DNA from: Reyranella sp.
GTDB taxonomy: Bacteria; Pseudomonadota; Alphaproteobacteria; Reyranellales; Reyranellaceae
Assembly (NCBI GenBank): GCA_022844015.1
Contig: JALHMO010000057.1
Coordinates: 1-39,200 of the forward strand
DNA: 39,200 bases
Direction of reading: 5' to 3'
This document shows positions 32,881 through 39,200 of the stretch, in pieces. Position numbers and translations under genes: made by a program. Below the pieces are notes generated by a model. It saw nothing but the letters and a program-made list of their open reading frames with translations, was not told where the DNA came from and did not search any database. The stretch's first letter is position 1. Each line of letters begins with the position of its first letter.

Positions 32881-33944
32881 GCCTCGAGGTCGACGTCGAC
32901 CATGCGCGCGGCAGCTTCCGTCTCACGGCGCGCTTCACCGCCGCGCCCGGCCTGACGGCGCTGTTCGGCCGGTCGGGCTCGGGCAAGACAACCCTGGTCG
33001 ACATCGTCGGCGGCCTGGTGCGGCCTGATCGCGGCCGGATCGTCGTCGACGGCCAGGTGCTGGTCGACACCGCAACGGGCCTATTCGTCCCGCGCCATCG
33101 CCGCCACATCGGCTACGTGTTCCAGGACAGCCGGCTGTTCCCGCACTTCAACGTGCGCCGCAACCTCTTGTATGGCCGCTGGTTCGGCCGCGACGCGGTC
33201 GGCGGCGCCAAGGCGGACCTCGACTCCGTGGTCGAACTGCTGGGTATCGGCGCCCTGCTCGACCGCCGGCCGGCCTCGCTGTCGGGTGGCGAGAAGCAGC
33301 GGGTCGCGATCGGCCGCGCCCTGCTCTCCTGGCCGCGCCTGCTGCTGATGGACGAGCCGCTCGCTTCGCTCGACGAGGCACGACGGGCCGAGATCCTGCC
33401 CTACATCGAGCGGTTGCGCGATCAGATGGGTGTGCCGATCCTCTATGTCAGCCATTCCGTCGCCGAGGTGGCGCGCCTCGCCACGACGGTGGTGCTGCTG
33501 GGCGACGGCACGGTGACGGCCATCGGCGCGGTCGGCGACGTGCTGTCGCTGGCCGATCCGGCCGACGTCGGCAGCGTGCTCGACGCCACGGTGGCGCGCC
33601 ACGACGAGGCCTTCCAGCTCTCGGTGCTGGCGACGTTGGCGGGAGAGCTGCAGGTGCCGCGCCTGCGGGCGGCGGCGGGCACTGCCGTGCGTGCCTACAT
33701 CCGCGCCCGCGATGTCATGCTGTCGCTTCAGCCGCCCGAGGAGGTGAGCGCCCTCAATGTGCTGCCAGGCCGGATCGTCGAGATCACCGCCGGCGCGAGC
33801 GGCGCCCAGGCCGATGTCAGGCTCGACTGCCATGGCGCCATCCTGGTCGCGCGCATCACCGCCAAGTCGGTGCAGCGCCTGGCCCTGGCGCCCGGCCGCC
33901 AGGTCTTCGCGGTCATCAAGAGCGTCTCGTTCGAACGGACGTAG
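32877..33944 (+). CDS. modC: Molybdate ABC transporter ATP-binding protein ModC
   Basis: The 355-residue ATPase has Walker A LFGRSGSGKTTLV (about residues 30-42), the IGYVFQDSRLFPH Q-loop region typical of ModC, the signature LSGGEKQRVAIGRALL, and Walker B RLLLMDEPLASLD followed by the switch block ILYVSHSVAEV. From about residue 285 the C terminus (LNVLPGRIVEITAG) is a TOBE/Mop domain that can bind molybdate and regulate transport. The ATG overlaps the modB stop. The imported molybdate would supply the molybdenum cofactor of enzymes such as the CoxL-like protein in this window. Confidence 0.95.
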   Translation: MSLEVDVDHARGSFRLTARFTAAPGLTALFGRSGSGKTTLVDIVGGLVRPDRGRIVVDGQVLVDTATGLFVPRHRRHIGYVFQDSRLFPHFNVRRNLLYGRWFGRDAVGGAKADLDSVVELLGIGALLDRRPASLSGGEKQRVAIGRALLSWPRLLLMDEPLASLDEARRAEILPYIERLRDQMGVPILYVSHSVAEVARLATTVVLLGDGTVTAIGAVGDVLSLADPADVGSVLDATVARHDEAFQLSVLATLAGELQVPRLRAAAGTAVRAYIRARDVMLSLQPPEEVSALNVLPGRIVEITAGASGAQADVRLDCHGAILVARITAKSVQRLALAPGRQVFAVIKSVSFERT

Positions 33945-34005
33945 GGCCTTTCGCGGTCCCCGCGACAGGTTTCTGCGCTATCCTCCTCCACAGGGGAGGC
34001 CCGCC

Positions 34006-34167
34006 ATGGCCAAGACAAGAGTCCGCGAGGGCATGCCGAGCGGCGTCATGATCGTGACACCGCTGCGCCGCAAGGTCTCCCGTCCGGGCGGCGCGCCCGC
34101 TGCGAGGCGGCGAGCTTGCTTGGCCCGATGCCCGCCTGGCCCAAAACCGTCCGAAGTGAGGAATTGA
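34006..34167 (+). CDS. Small ORF (53 residues) coupled to the glutamate synthase-like gene
   Basis: The ATG at 34006 has a strong GGGGAGG ribosome site six bases upstream, and its TGA overlaps the next ATG as TGATG. This is a leader-peptide or coupled small-gene layout. The product is very basic, starts MAKTRVREGMPSGVMIVTPL and ends with Cys- and Pro-rich sequence; I recognise no family. It may be a real small protein, a translation leader, or the preserved start of a shortened gene. The good ribosome site and the coupling are the only evidence. Confidence 0.45.
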   Translation: MAKTRVREGMPSGVMIVTPLRRKVSRPGGAPAARRRACLARCPPGPKPSEVRN

Positions 34168-35792
34168 TGCCGCTCCTGCTTGCCTTCACGCCACGCTTCA
34201 TCACGCTCACGCTGTCGGCGCTCGGGCTGGTCGCGTTCGCCATCGCGCTGACGTTCGATCCGTGGTCGTTCCTGCTGCATCTCGGCCTCTACGTCACGAT
34301 CTTCCTGACGGCCGTCGGCATCCACGACCTGATCCAGAAGAACCACTCGATCCTGCGCAACTATCCGATCGCGGCGCACCTGCGCTTCATCTTCGAGGAA
34401 ATCCGGCCGGAGATGCGGCAGTACTTCTTCGAGGGCGACAAGGATGGCACGCCGTTCAGCCGGGACCGCCGCGCGGTGGTCTACCAGCGCGCCAAGAAAG
34501 TGCTCGATGTGCGGCCCTTCGGGACCCAGTACGACGTCTACAGCGTCGGCTTCGAATGGATGAACCATTCGATCTTGCCGGCGGCGGTGCGCGGCGATCA
34601 TTTCCGGATCACGATCGGCGGGCCGGAGTGCACGCAGCCCTACTCCGCCTCCGTCTTCAACATCTCGGCGATGAGCTTCGGGGCGCTCAGCGCCAACGCC
34701 ATCCGCGCCTTGAACGGCGGCGCCCGCCTCGGCGGCTTCGCGCACGACACCGGCGAAGGCGGCTACAGCCCCTATCACCGCGAGGGTGGCGGCGACATCA
34801 TCTGGGAGATCGGCTCGGGCTATTTCGGTGCGCGCAATCCCGACGGCACCTTCTCGCCCGAGAAGTTCGCGGAGGCGGCCGCCAATCCGCAGGTCAAGAT
34901 GGTCGAGCTGAAGCTCAGCCAGGGCGCCAAGCCCGGCCACGGCGGCGTCCTGCCGGCGCCGAAGGTGAGCCAGGAGATCTCGGCGACGCGCGGCGTGCCG
35001 ATGGGCGAGGACTGCGTCTCGCCGTCACGGCATTCGGCGTTCTCGACGCCGATCGAGATGATGCGCTTCATCGCCGAGATGCGACGCCTGAGCGGCGGCA
35101 AGCCGGCCGGCTTCAAGCTCTGCATCGGGCATGAATGGGAGTTCCTCGCCATCTGCAAGGCGATGCTCGAGACCGGCATCTATCCCGACTTCATCGTCGT
35201 CGACGGCAAGGAGGGCGGCACCGGCGCGGCGCCGATGGAGTTCGTCGACCACATCGGCAAGCCGATGCGCCAGGGTCTCTATTTCGTGAGCAACGCCCTG
35301 ATCGGCATCGGCGCGCGCAATCGCATCAGGATCGGCGCCGCCGGCAAGATCATCACCGCCTTCGATATCGTCCGGACCATGGCGCTGGGCGCCGACTGGT
35401 GCAATGCCGCGCGCGGCTTCATGTTCGCCGTCGGCTGCATCCAGTCGCAGTCCTGCCACACCGACCGCTGCCCGACCGGGGTGGCGACGCAGGATCCGAT
35501 GCGTCAGCGCGCCCTCGACGTCCCCGACAAGATGCAGCGCGTGGTCAATTTCCATCGCGCGACCCTGCACGAGCTGGCCGAGATGACCGCCGCGGCAGGT
35601 CTCGAGCATCCCAACGATTTCAAGCCGATCCACATCTCGCGCCGCGTCTCGGCCAGCGAGGTCATCACCTTCGCCGAGCTCTATCCGCCGCTGGCCGAGG
35701 GCGCCCTGCTGGCCGGCACCGCTCCGCCACGCTGGATGCAGCCATGGGCCATGGCCGATGCCCGGTCGTTCCGCGCCGTGACCCAGGCCTGA
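34167..35792 (+). CDS. FMN-binding glutamate synthase family protein, membrane-anchored
   Basis: The 541-residue protein begins with two hydrophobic segments (LLLAFTPRFITLTLSALGLV and SFLLHLGLYVTIFLTAVGIH), which anchor it to the inner membrane. The rest is the FMN/FeS synthase domain of glutamate synthase: FNISAMSFGALSANAIRALN, HDTGEGGYSPYHREGGGDI, KLSQGAKPGHGGVLPAPKV, VDGKEGGTGAAPMEF, and the cysteine block CIQSQSCHTDRCPTGVATQ for a [3Fe-4S] cluster. The amidotransferase domain of true GOGAT is absent, as in the YerD-type branch, whose function is unclear. The ATG at 34167 overlaps the stop of the small upstream ORF and has GAGGAA before it; a longer start at 34116 lacks a good site. Confidence 0.88.
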   Translation: MPLLLAFTPRFITLTLSALGLVAFAIALTFDPWSFLLHLGLYVTIFLTAVGIHDLIQKNHSILRNYPIAAHLRFIFEEIRPEMRQYFFEGDKDGTPFSRDRRAVVYQRAKKVLDVRPFGTQYDVYSVGFEWMNHSILPAAVRGDHFRITIGGPECTQPYSASVFNISAMSFGALSANAIRALNGGARLGGFAHDTGEGGYSPYHREGGGDIIWEIGSGYFGARNPDGTFSPEKFAEAAANPQVKMVELKLSQGAKPGHGGVLPAPKVSQEISATRGVPMGEDCVSPSRHSAFSTPIEMMRFIAEMRRLSGGKPAGFKLCIGHEWEFLAICKAMLETGIYPDFIVVDGKEGGTGAAPMEFVDHIGKPMRQGLYFVSNALIGIGARNRIRIGAAGKIITAFDIVRTMALGADWCNAARGFMFAVGCIQSQSCHTDRCPTGVATQDPMRQRALDVPDKMQRVVNFHRATLHELAEMTAAAGLEHPNDFKPIHISRRVSASEVITFAELYPPLAEGALLAGTAPPRWMQPWAMADARSFRAVTQA

Positions 35793-35857
35793 CCAAAAGC
35801 GGTTGCGAATCGATGGTCGTTGGCCCAGCAATGAGCGACAGGCAAAGAGGAATCGCC

Positions 35858-37087
35858 ATGACCGCCCCCTTCGATCTTGCTCCCTTGCTGGCACCCGGCA
35901 CGCCGCCGCCGGCCGTCAAATGGAACGGCTTCCCCAAGTACAATTTCATCGGTGGCCACAACGACGCCAGGCACGTGCCGGTCGACGCGCTGATCGCGGC
36001 GGCCACGGCCGTGCTGAAGCGCGAGGGCGCGACGCTCGCGACCTATGGCCTTGCCAGCGGACCGCTCGGCTATCGGCCGCTGCGCGACTTCCTGGCCGGC
36101 AAGCTCAAGGGCCACGCCGGCATCGACTGCTCGCCGGACGAGATCCTGATCACGTCGGGGTCGATGCAGGGCCTCGAGCTGGTCAACAGCCTGCTGCTCG
36201 GCAAGGGCGACACCGTGCTGATCGAGCAGGAGACCTATGGTGGCGCGCTCACCAAGCTGGTCAAGCTCGGCATCAACACGATCGGCATCCCGCTCGACAG
36301 CGAAGGCCTGCGGCTCGACGTGCTGAAGCAGAAGCTCGAGGAGCTGAAGCAGAAGGGCGTGACGCCGAAATACATCTACACCATCCCCACGGTGCAGAAT
36401 CCCACCGGCGCCATCATGGGCGAGGCGCGGCGCGCCGAGCTGCTGAAGATCGCCCGCGACTACGGCGTCATGATATTCGAGGACGAGTGCTACTCCGACC
36501 TGGTGTGGAGCGGCAAGCGGCCGCCATCGCTCTATGCGATGGCCGGCGGCGAAGGCGTCATCCATATCGGCTCGTTCTCCAAGTCGATCGCGCCGGCGCT
36601 GCGCGTCGGCTACATCGTCGCCAGGTGGGAGATCCTGAGCCGCATCCTCGGCCTCAAGCAGGATGCCGGCTCGGGCGCGCTGGAGCAGATGGTGCTGGCC
36701 GAGTTCTGCAAGCAGCACTTCGCCGAGCATGTGCCGAGACTCAGCAAGACCTTGGCCGGCAAGCTGCAGACCCTGCGCGAGGCGCTGGCCGAGCAGTTCG
36801 GCACCGCCGCGGAGTTCGGCGACCCGCCGGGCGGCATCTACCTCTGGATCAAGCTGCCCGACAATGTCGACACCGTGAAGCTGGCCCAGGCCGCGCTCGC
36901 CGCCGGCGTGTCGCTCAATCCCGGCCCGGAATGGTCGACCAACAAGGAGTACGCCCGCTGCCGCCTGCGCCTCTGCTTCGCCAACCCCGAACCCGAGACG
37001 ATCAGGCAGGGCGTCGCCGTGCTGGCCGACGTCTGCCGCCGCGAGTTCGGCGTGCCGCTGCGCAGCTCCAACGTCGAGAAAGCGTGA
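35858..37087 (+). CDS. PLP-dependent aminotransferase (class I/II, 2-aminoadipate transaminase-like)
   Basis: The 409-residue protein is a fold-type I PLP enzyme. The lysine that holds PLP lies in HIGSFSKSIAPALRVGYIV. Other family marks are YGLASGPLGYRPLRDFLA, ILITSGSMQGLELVNSLLL (phosphate-binding side), YTIPTVQNPTGAIM and the Asp of MIFEDECYSDLVW that pairs with the pyridine nitrogen. The overall sequence resembles alpha-aminoadipate/kynurenine-type transaminases and the catalytic domain of MocR proteins, without a DNA-binding domain. It transfers amino groups between an amino acid and a keto acid; substrate unknown. The ATG at 35858 follows AGAGGA; an upstream in-frame ATG has a poorer site. 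It follows the glutamate synthase-like gene by 65 bases. Confidence 0.9.
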   Translation: MTAPFDLAPLLAPGTPPPAVKWNGFPKYNFIGGHNDARHVPVDALIAAATAVLKREGATLATYGLASGPLGYRPLRDFLAGKLKGHAGIDCSPDEILITSGSMQGLELVNSLLLGKGDTVLIEQETYGGALTKLVKLGINTIGIPLDSEGLRLDVLKQKLEELKQKGVTPKYIYTIPTVQNPTGAIMGEARRAELLKIARDYGVMIFEDECYSDLVWSGKRPPSLYAMAGGEGVIHIGSFSKSIAPALRVGYIVARWEILSRILGLKQDAGSGALEQMVLAEFCKQHFAEHVPRLSKTLAGKLQTLREALAEQFGTAAEFGDPPGGIYLWIKLPDNVDTVKLAQAALAAGVSLNPGPEWSTNKEYARCRLRLCFANPEPETIRQGVAVLADVCRREFGVPLRSSNVEKA

Positions 37088-37140
37088 CGCTTACTCTCCT
37101 CCCCAGCTTTCGCTCTGTCGAGTTCACACACAATATTGTC

Positions 37141-37388
37141 CTCCCTGCGCGAAGCGCGGGGAGGTGCCCCCGGAGGCGCTAAAATACAAAGGGACCTCAC
37201 CCTGAGGAGCGGCCTGGAGGGCCGCGTCTCGAAGGGGCGGCCACAGGGAAGAGCGCCGCGACACGACTTTTTTCAACGACCTCTATGTGGCCCATCCTTC
37301 GAGACGCGCCCTGCGGGCGCTCCTCAGGATGAGGTTTCCTTCTATTTTAACGCCTATGGGGGCACCTCCCCGCGCTTCGTGCAGGGAG
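37141..37388. repeat. Family B element split by family A element, copy 6 (nested palindromes)
   Basis: Outer arms at 37141-37192 and 37335-37388 pair over about 50 bases: CTCCCTGC, CGAAGCGCGGGGAGGTGCCC, then the AGGCG(C/T)TAAAATA part, with scattered mismatches. Inside, 37195-37334 is a long-loop family A element opening CCTCACCCTGAGGAGCGGCC and closing GCTCCTCAGGATGAGG. The loop between AAGG and CCTT is 60 bases. The outer arms have the CTCCC(T/C)...GGGGAGGTG hairpin of family B, and the next bases to the right (CCCCGCCTTGCGGGGCGGAG) match the inner hairpin of the 12.8 kb copy. Confidence 0.85.
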
Positions 37389-37428
37389 AACGTGCCCCGC
37401 CTTGCGGGGCGGAGGGGTCATGCTCTTT

Positions 37429-37487
37429 CGGACCGCGAGCGTCCCGCTCGCTCATGGCGATTGAGCGAGCGGGACGCTCGCGGTCCG
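37429..37487. repeat. Perfect 26-bp inverted repeat with 7-base loop
   Basis: Bases 37429-37454 pair without mismatch with 37462-37487 around TGGCGAT. The stem contains GACCGCGAGCGTCCCGCTCG. Flanking TTT on the left and AAAA on the right extend the symmetry a little. It sits between two convergent genes, right beside the nested elements. It would make a very stable hairpin in RNA from either strand, so it may end transcription from both sides, although no long T tract follows directly. Confidence 0.9.
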
Positions 37488-37558
37488 GAAAACCATGGCC
37501 GTCGCCGCGTGACGGCGTCGGCTCCCTGGCAAAGCTTGGGAGGAAAAGAGCCTCGGCC

Positions 37559-37969
37559 CTACTCCGCGATCACCATCCACATCACGCCGAAGCGGTCGGT
37601 GACCATGCCGAAGCTCGAGGCGAAGAAGGTCCTGGTGAGCGGCTGTTGCACCTGCCCGCCCTTGCCGACGGCGTCGAAGAGCGTCGCAGCCTCGGCGTCG
37701 TTGGCCGCGTTGAGCGTGAGGCCGAAACCCTGGAAGGACGGCTTGCCGGCGCAGTGGCCGTCCGACGCCATGATCTGCGTGTCGCCGACCTTGAAGGCGG
37801 CGTGCATGATCTTGTTCTCCGATGCGGTTGGCATCGTACCCTCCGGCGGCTTCTCGGGCGCCTCGCTGAAGCGCATCAACATGTCGACCTTGGCGCCGAT
37901 GGCGCTCTTGTAGAACTCGAGCGCCTCCTCGCACTTGCCGTCGAAGAACAGGTAGGGCTGCACGTTCAT
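37559..37969 (-). CDS. VOC family protein of the PhnB/YjdN type
   Basis: The 136-residue protein begins MNVQPYLFFDGKCEEALEFY, the usual start of PhnB-like glyoxalase-fold proteins, and has SFQGFGLTLNAANDAEAATL and FFASSFGMVTDRFGVMWMV at the end, the latter typical of this branch. The metal-binding residues of glyoxalase I are not all present. No reaction is established for the family. The start is the ATG at 37969, with AGGAG seven bases upstream; a GTG three bases earlier is less likely. It follows the AHSA1 gene on the minus strand, an arrangement common for SRPBCC and VOC pairs. Confidence 0.88.
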   Translation of the reverse strand: MNVQPYLFFDGKCEEALEFYKSAIGAKVDMLMRFSEAPEKPPEGTMPTASENKIMHAAFKVGDTQIMASDGHCAGKPSFQGFGLTLNAANDAEAATLFDAVGKGGQVQQPLTRTFFASSFGMVTDRFGVMWMVIAE

Positions 37970-38001
37970 CACTCGCTCCTTTCGATCCTCTCAGTCGATG
38001 C

Positions 38002-38493
38002 TCATGCCGCGTCGCGGCCGGTTTCGAAGAACGCGGCGCATCGCTCGAGGCAGCCGGTCCAGCCGCCCTGATGGTCGAGCCGGGCTTCCTCGGAAGCGAA
38101 CGCGGTATGCCTCAAGGTGAGGCGCGTCTGCTCGCCCAGGTCGTCGAAGGTCACCGTGACCAGGGTCTCGCGATCGATCGCGCCGTCGGCATCCTCGGTC
38201 ATGTAGGTGAAGACCAGGCGTTCCGGCGGGACGATCTCGCGATAGACGCCGTGCTTGACCATCACGCTCCCGTCGGGTGCGCGCATGCGACGATGCCAAA
38301 TTCCGCCGGGCCGCAGGTCGATGGTGCAGGAGAGCGGCGTGAAATCGCGCGGCGCCCACCAGCGCGCCGCCAGCCGCTCGTCGGTCCACGCGGCGAAGAC
38401 GCGTGCCCGCGACGCGGCAATGTCGCGCGTCACGACAAGCTCGCCGGCGACCGGCCTCGCGGCGTCGGCGGCGACGTGCGCCGGGCCGTTCAT
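38002..38493 (-). CDS. SRPBCC / AHSA1 (Aha1-like) domain protein
   Basis: The 163-residue protein has the START-like fold: ELVVTRDIAASRARVFAAWT at the start of the sheet, WWAPRDFTPLSCTIDLRPGG, the HGVYREIVPPERLVFTYM strand pair, TLVTVTFDDLGEQTRLTLRH, and the long C-terminal helix (GGWTGCLERCAAFFETG). Such proteins bind hydrophobic ligands; the bacterial role is usually unknown. The ATG at 38493 overlaps the YceI stop (ATGA), so the two are translated together. The PhnB-like VOC gene lies 32 bases further on. Confidence 0.88.
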   Translation of the reverse strand: MNGPAHVAADAARPVAGELVVTRDIAASRARVFAAWTDERLAARWWAPRDFTPLSCTIDLRPGGIWHRRMRAPDGSVMVKHGVYREIVPPERLVFTYMTEDADGAIDRETLVTVTFDDLGEQTRLTLRHTAFASEEARLDHQGGWTGCLERCAAFFETGRDAA

Positions 38494-39152
38494 GGCGTCC
38501 TCACGAACTCGATTTCGGCCACGATCTCGATCGACGGGCCGAGCAGCGGCATCAGGCCGAACGCGACGGGATCGATGCTGGTGCGGGCGGTGGCGCCGAT
38601 GCGCGGCTGGCCGGTCAGGCCCTTGCCGGCACCGACCAGGTCGACGTCGAAGGTCACCGGCTTGCTGTGACCCAGCAGGGTCAAGGTACCATCGACCTTG
38701 CCGGCACGCGGCCCGGTCTGCCGGAACGCCGTCGACACGAACGTCGCCTGGGGGAAGGTCTTCGACTTCAGGAAATCGTCGCCGGCCAGCTGCTCGCCGA
38801 AGCCCTTGACGTTGGAGGTGATCGACGCGGTCTCGACCCTGGCCGACAGCACCGAGCCGCCCGGGTTGGCGGGATCCCACTTCAGCGTGCCGTCCAGCCG
38901 ATCGAACCGGAAGATGCTCCAGGAGTAGCCGAGATGCGAGACGCGGGCGATGATTGCGGCATGATCCGGATCGAGCCCATAGGTTCCCGCGAGCGCCAAC
39001 TTGTAGTCCTGCTCGGCGGGATAGACGCCAGGCGGCAGGCCGGACGACACCGATTGGCCATGTCCGGCCGCCGGAACGAGCGCCAGCGCCAGGGACGCCG
39101 CCAGCACGCGTGACGACAGACGGCTCGCGCGGGCATCGCGCCGCTTGCTCAT
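38490..39152 (-). CDS. YceI family periplasmic lipid-binding-like protein
   Basis: The 220-residue protein starts with a signal peptide (SSRVLAASLALALVPAAGHG). The mature part has the lipocalin-like beta-barrel layout: YGLDPDHAAIIARVSHLGYS and FDRLDGTLKWDPANPGGS, then SVLSARVETASITSNV, DDFLKSKTFPQATFVSTAF and KVDGTLTLLGHSKPVTFDVD. YceI proteins bind polyisoprenoids or similar lipids in the periplasm. The ATG at 39152 follows GGAGG. Its stop overlaps the AHSA1 ATG. It is 17 bases after the stop of a gene that runs off the window. Confidence 0.9.
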   Translation of the reverse strand: MSKRRDARASRLSSRVLAASLALALVPAAGHGQSVSSGLPPGVYPAEQDYKLALAGTYGLDPDHAAIIARVSHLGYSWSIFRFDRLDGTLKWDPANPGGSVLSARVETASITSNVKGFGEQLAGDDFLKSKTFPQATFVSTAFRQTGPRAGKVDGTLTLLGHSKPVTFDVDLVGAGKGLTGQPRIGATARTSIDPVAFGLMPLLGPSIEIVAEIEFVRTP

Positions 39153-39169
39153 GACTTCCTCCGTGTTGG

Positions 39170-39200
39170 CTATCGCTTCTCGGCCAGCGCCTTGAGATTG
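39170..39200 (-). CDS. C-terminal end of a gene running off the window
   Basis: Ten codons of an open frame end with a TAG at 39170-39172; the visible C terminus is NLKALAEKR. It lies 17 bases ahead of the YceI start on the same strand, so it is probably the first known gene of that cluster. Nine residues are too few to name it. A helical basic end would suit a small regulator or a cytochrome b561 subunit, both frequent neighbours of such genes. Confidence 0.35.
   Translation of the reverse strand, partial: NLKALAEKR

Noticed and set aside
34167..35792. Full glutamate synthase large subunit (GltB)
   Set aside because: Only the FMN/FeS domain is present, with an N-terminal membrane anchor; the amidotransferase domain is missing.
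7204..37388. Repeated palindromes considered as a CRISPR array
   Set aside because: Copies are far apart, palindromic, of different sizes and lack regular short spacers or cas genes.
37429..37487. Perfect hairpin as a classical rho-independent terminator
   Set aside because: The stem is very long and only TTT or AAAA flanks it, with no U tract of usual length; kept as a repeat with possible terminator role.

Overview
The window is high-GC, densely packed bacterial DNA. Gene content points to an alphaproteobacterium of the soil or rhizosphere type (Rhizobiales or Reyranella-like): several mandelate-racemase-type enzymes, a GMC oxidoreductase, a Bug-receptor remnant, a form II CoxL-like molybdenum hydroxylase, NIPSNAP and EthD-like small proteins, and a branched-chain-amino-acid-type ABC transporter. 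This placement is inferred from gene style; there is no rRNA or other phylogenetic marker. I see no tRNA, rRNA, CRISPR array, transposase, phage gene or origin.

Layout. 0-7 kb: a tandem universal stress protein; a secreted TPR protein ending in a Kazal-like inhibitor module; and, divergent from it, an RND efflux pair (adaptor plus inner-membrane pump, no outer-membrane channel). 6.8-13 kb: a frameshifted RidA gene, a flavin-binding PNPOx-like protein, a 45-codon remnant of a Bug (TctC) solute receptor wedged between two genes, a VOC protein, then amidase, aspartate dehydrogenase and GMC oxidoreductase on the plus strand. 13-15.3 kb: two coupled enolase-superfamily dehydratase/racemase-like genes. 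15.8-22.5 kb: a minus-strand run of a fused LivH-LivM permease, LivG, LivF, a hydantoinase A/oxoprolinase-like protein and a DUF2332 protein, which looks like uptake and ring opening of a cyclic amide or amino-acid-like compound. 22.7-25 kb: an unusual membrane protein with a collagen-like Gly-X-Thr domain, duplicated coiled coil, four predicted membrane segments and a C-terminal fasciclin-like domain. 25-30.3 kb: a lone CoxL-type subunit, a NIPSNAP protein with a third enolase-superfamily enzyme, and an EthD/DUF4286-like protein. 30.5-34 kb: an MsrQ-like haem membrane protein and modABC molybdate uptake genes, with a ModE-like box in front of modA. 34-39.2 kb: a small leader ORF coupled to an FMN-binding glutamate-synthase-like protein, an aminotransferase, then a minus-strand YceI - AHSA1 - PhnB-like VOC cluster.

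The most striking non-coding signal is a set of palindromic intergenic elements. Family A has six copies, each opening with CCTCA(C/T)CCTGAGG and closing with its inverted partner around a loop. It has short-loop and long-loop forms, and two long-loop copies are flanked by further inverted arms. Family B has a complete copy at about 12.8 kb and a copy at about 37.2 kb that is split by a family A element. Internal hairpins of family B differ in sequence between copies but keep pairing. A separate 26-bp perfect inverted repeat lies next to the nested elements.

Molybdenum links several genes: CoxL is a molybdenum hydroxylase, MsrQ homologues serve a molybdoenzyme (MsrP), and modABC imports molybdate. 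The best candidates for something undescribed are the collagen-like/coiled-coil/fasciclin membrane protein and the nested, structurally covarying repeat families.
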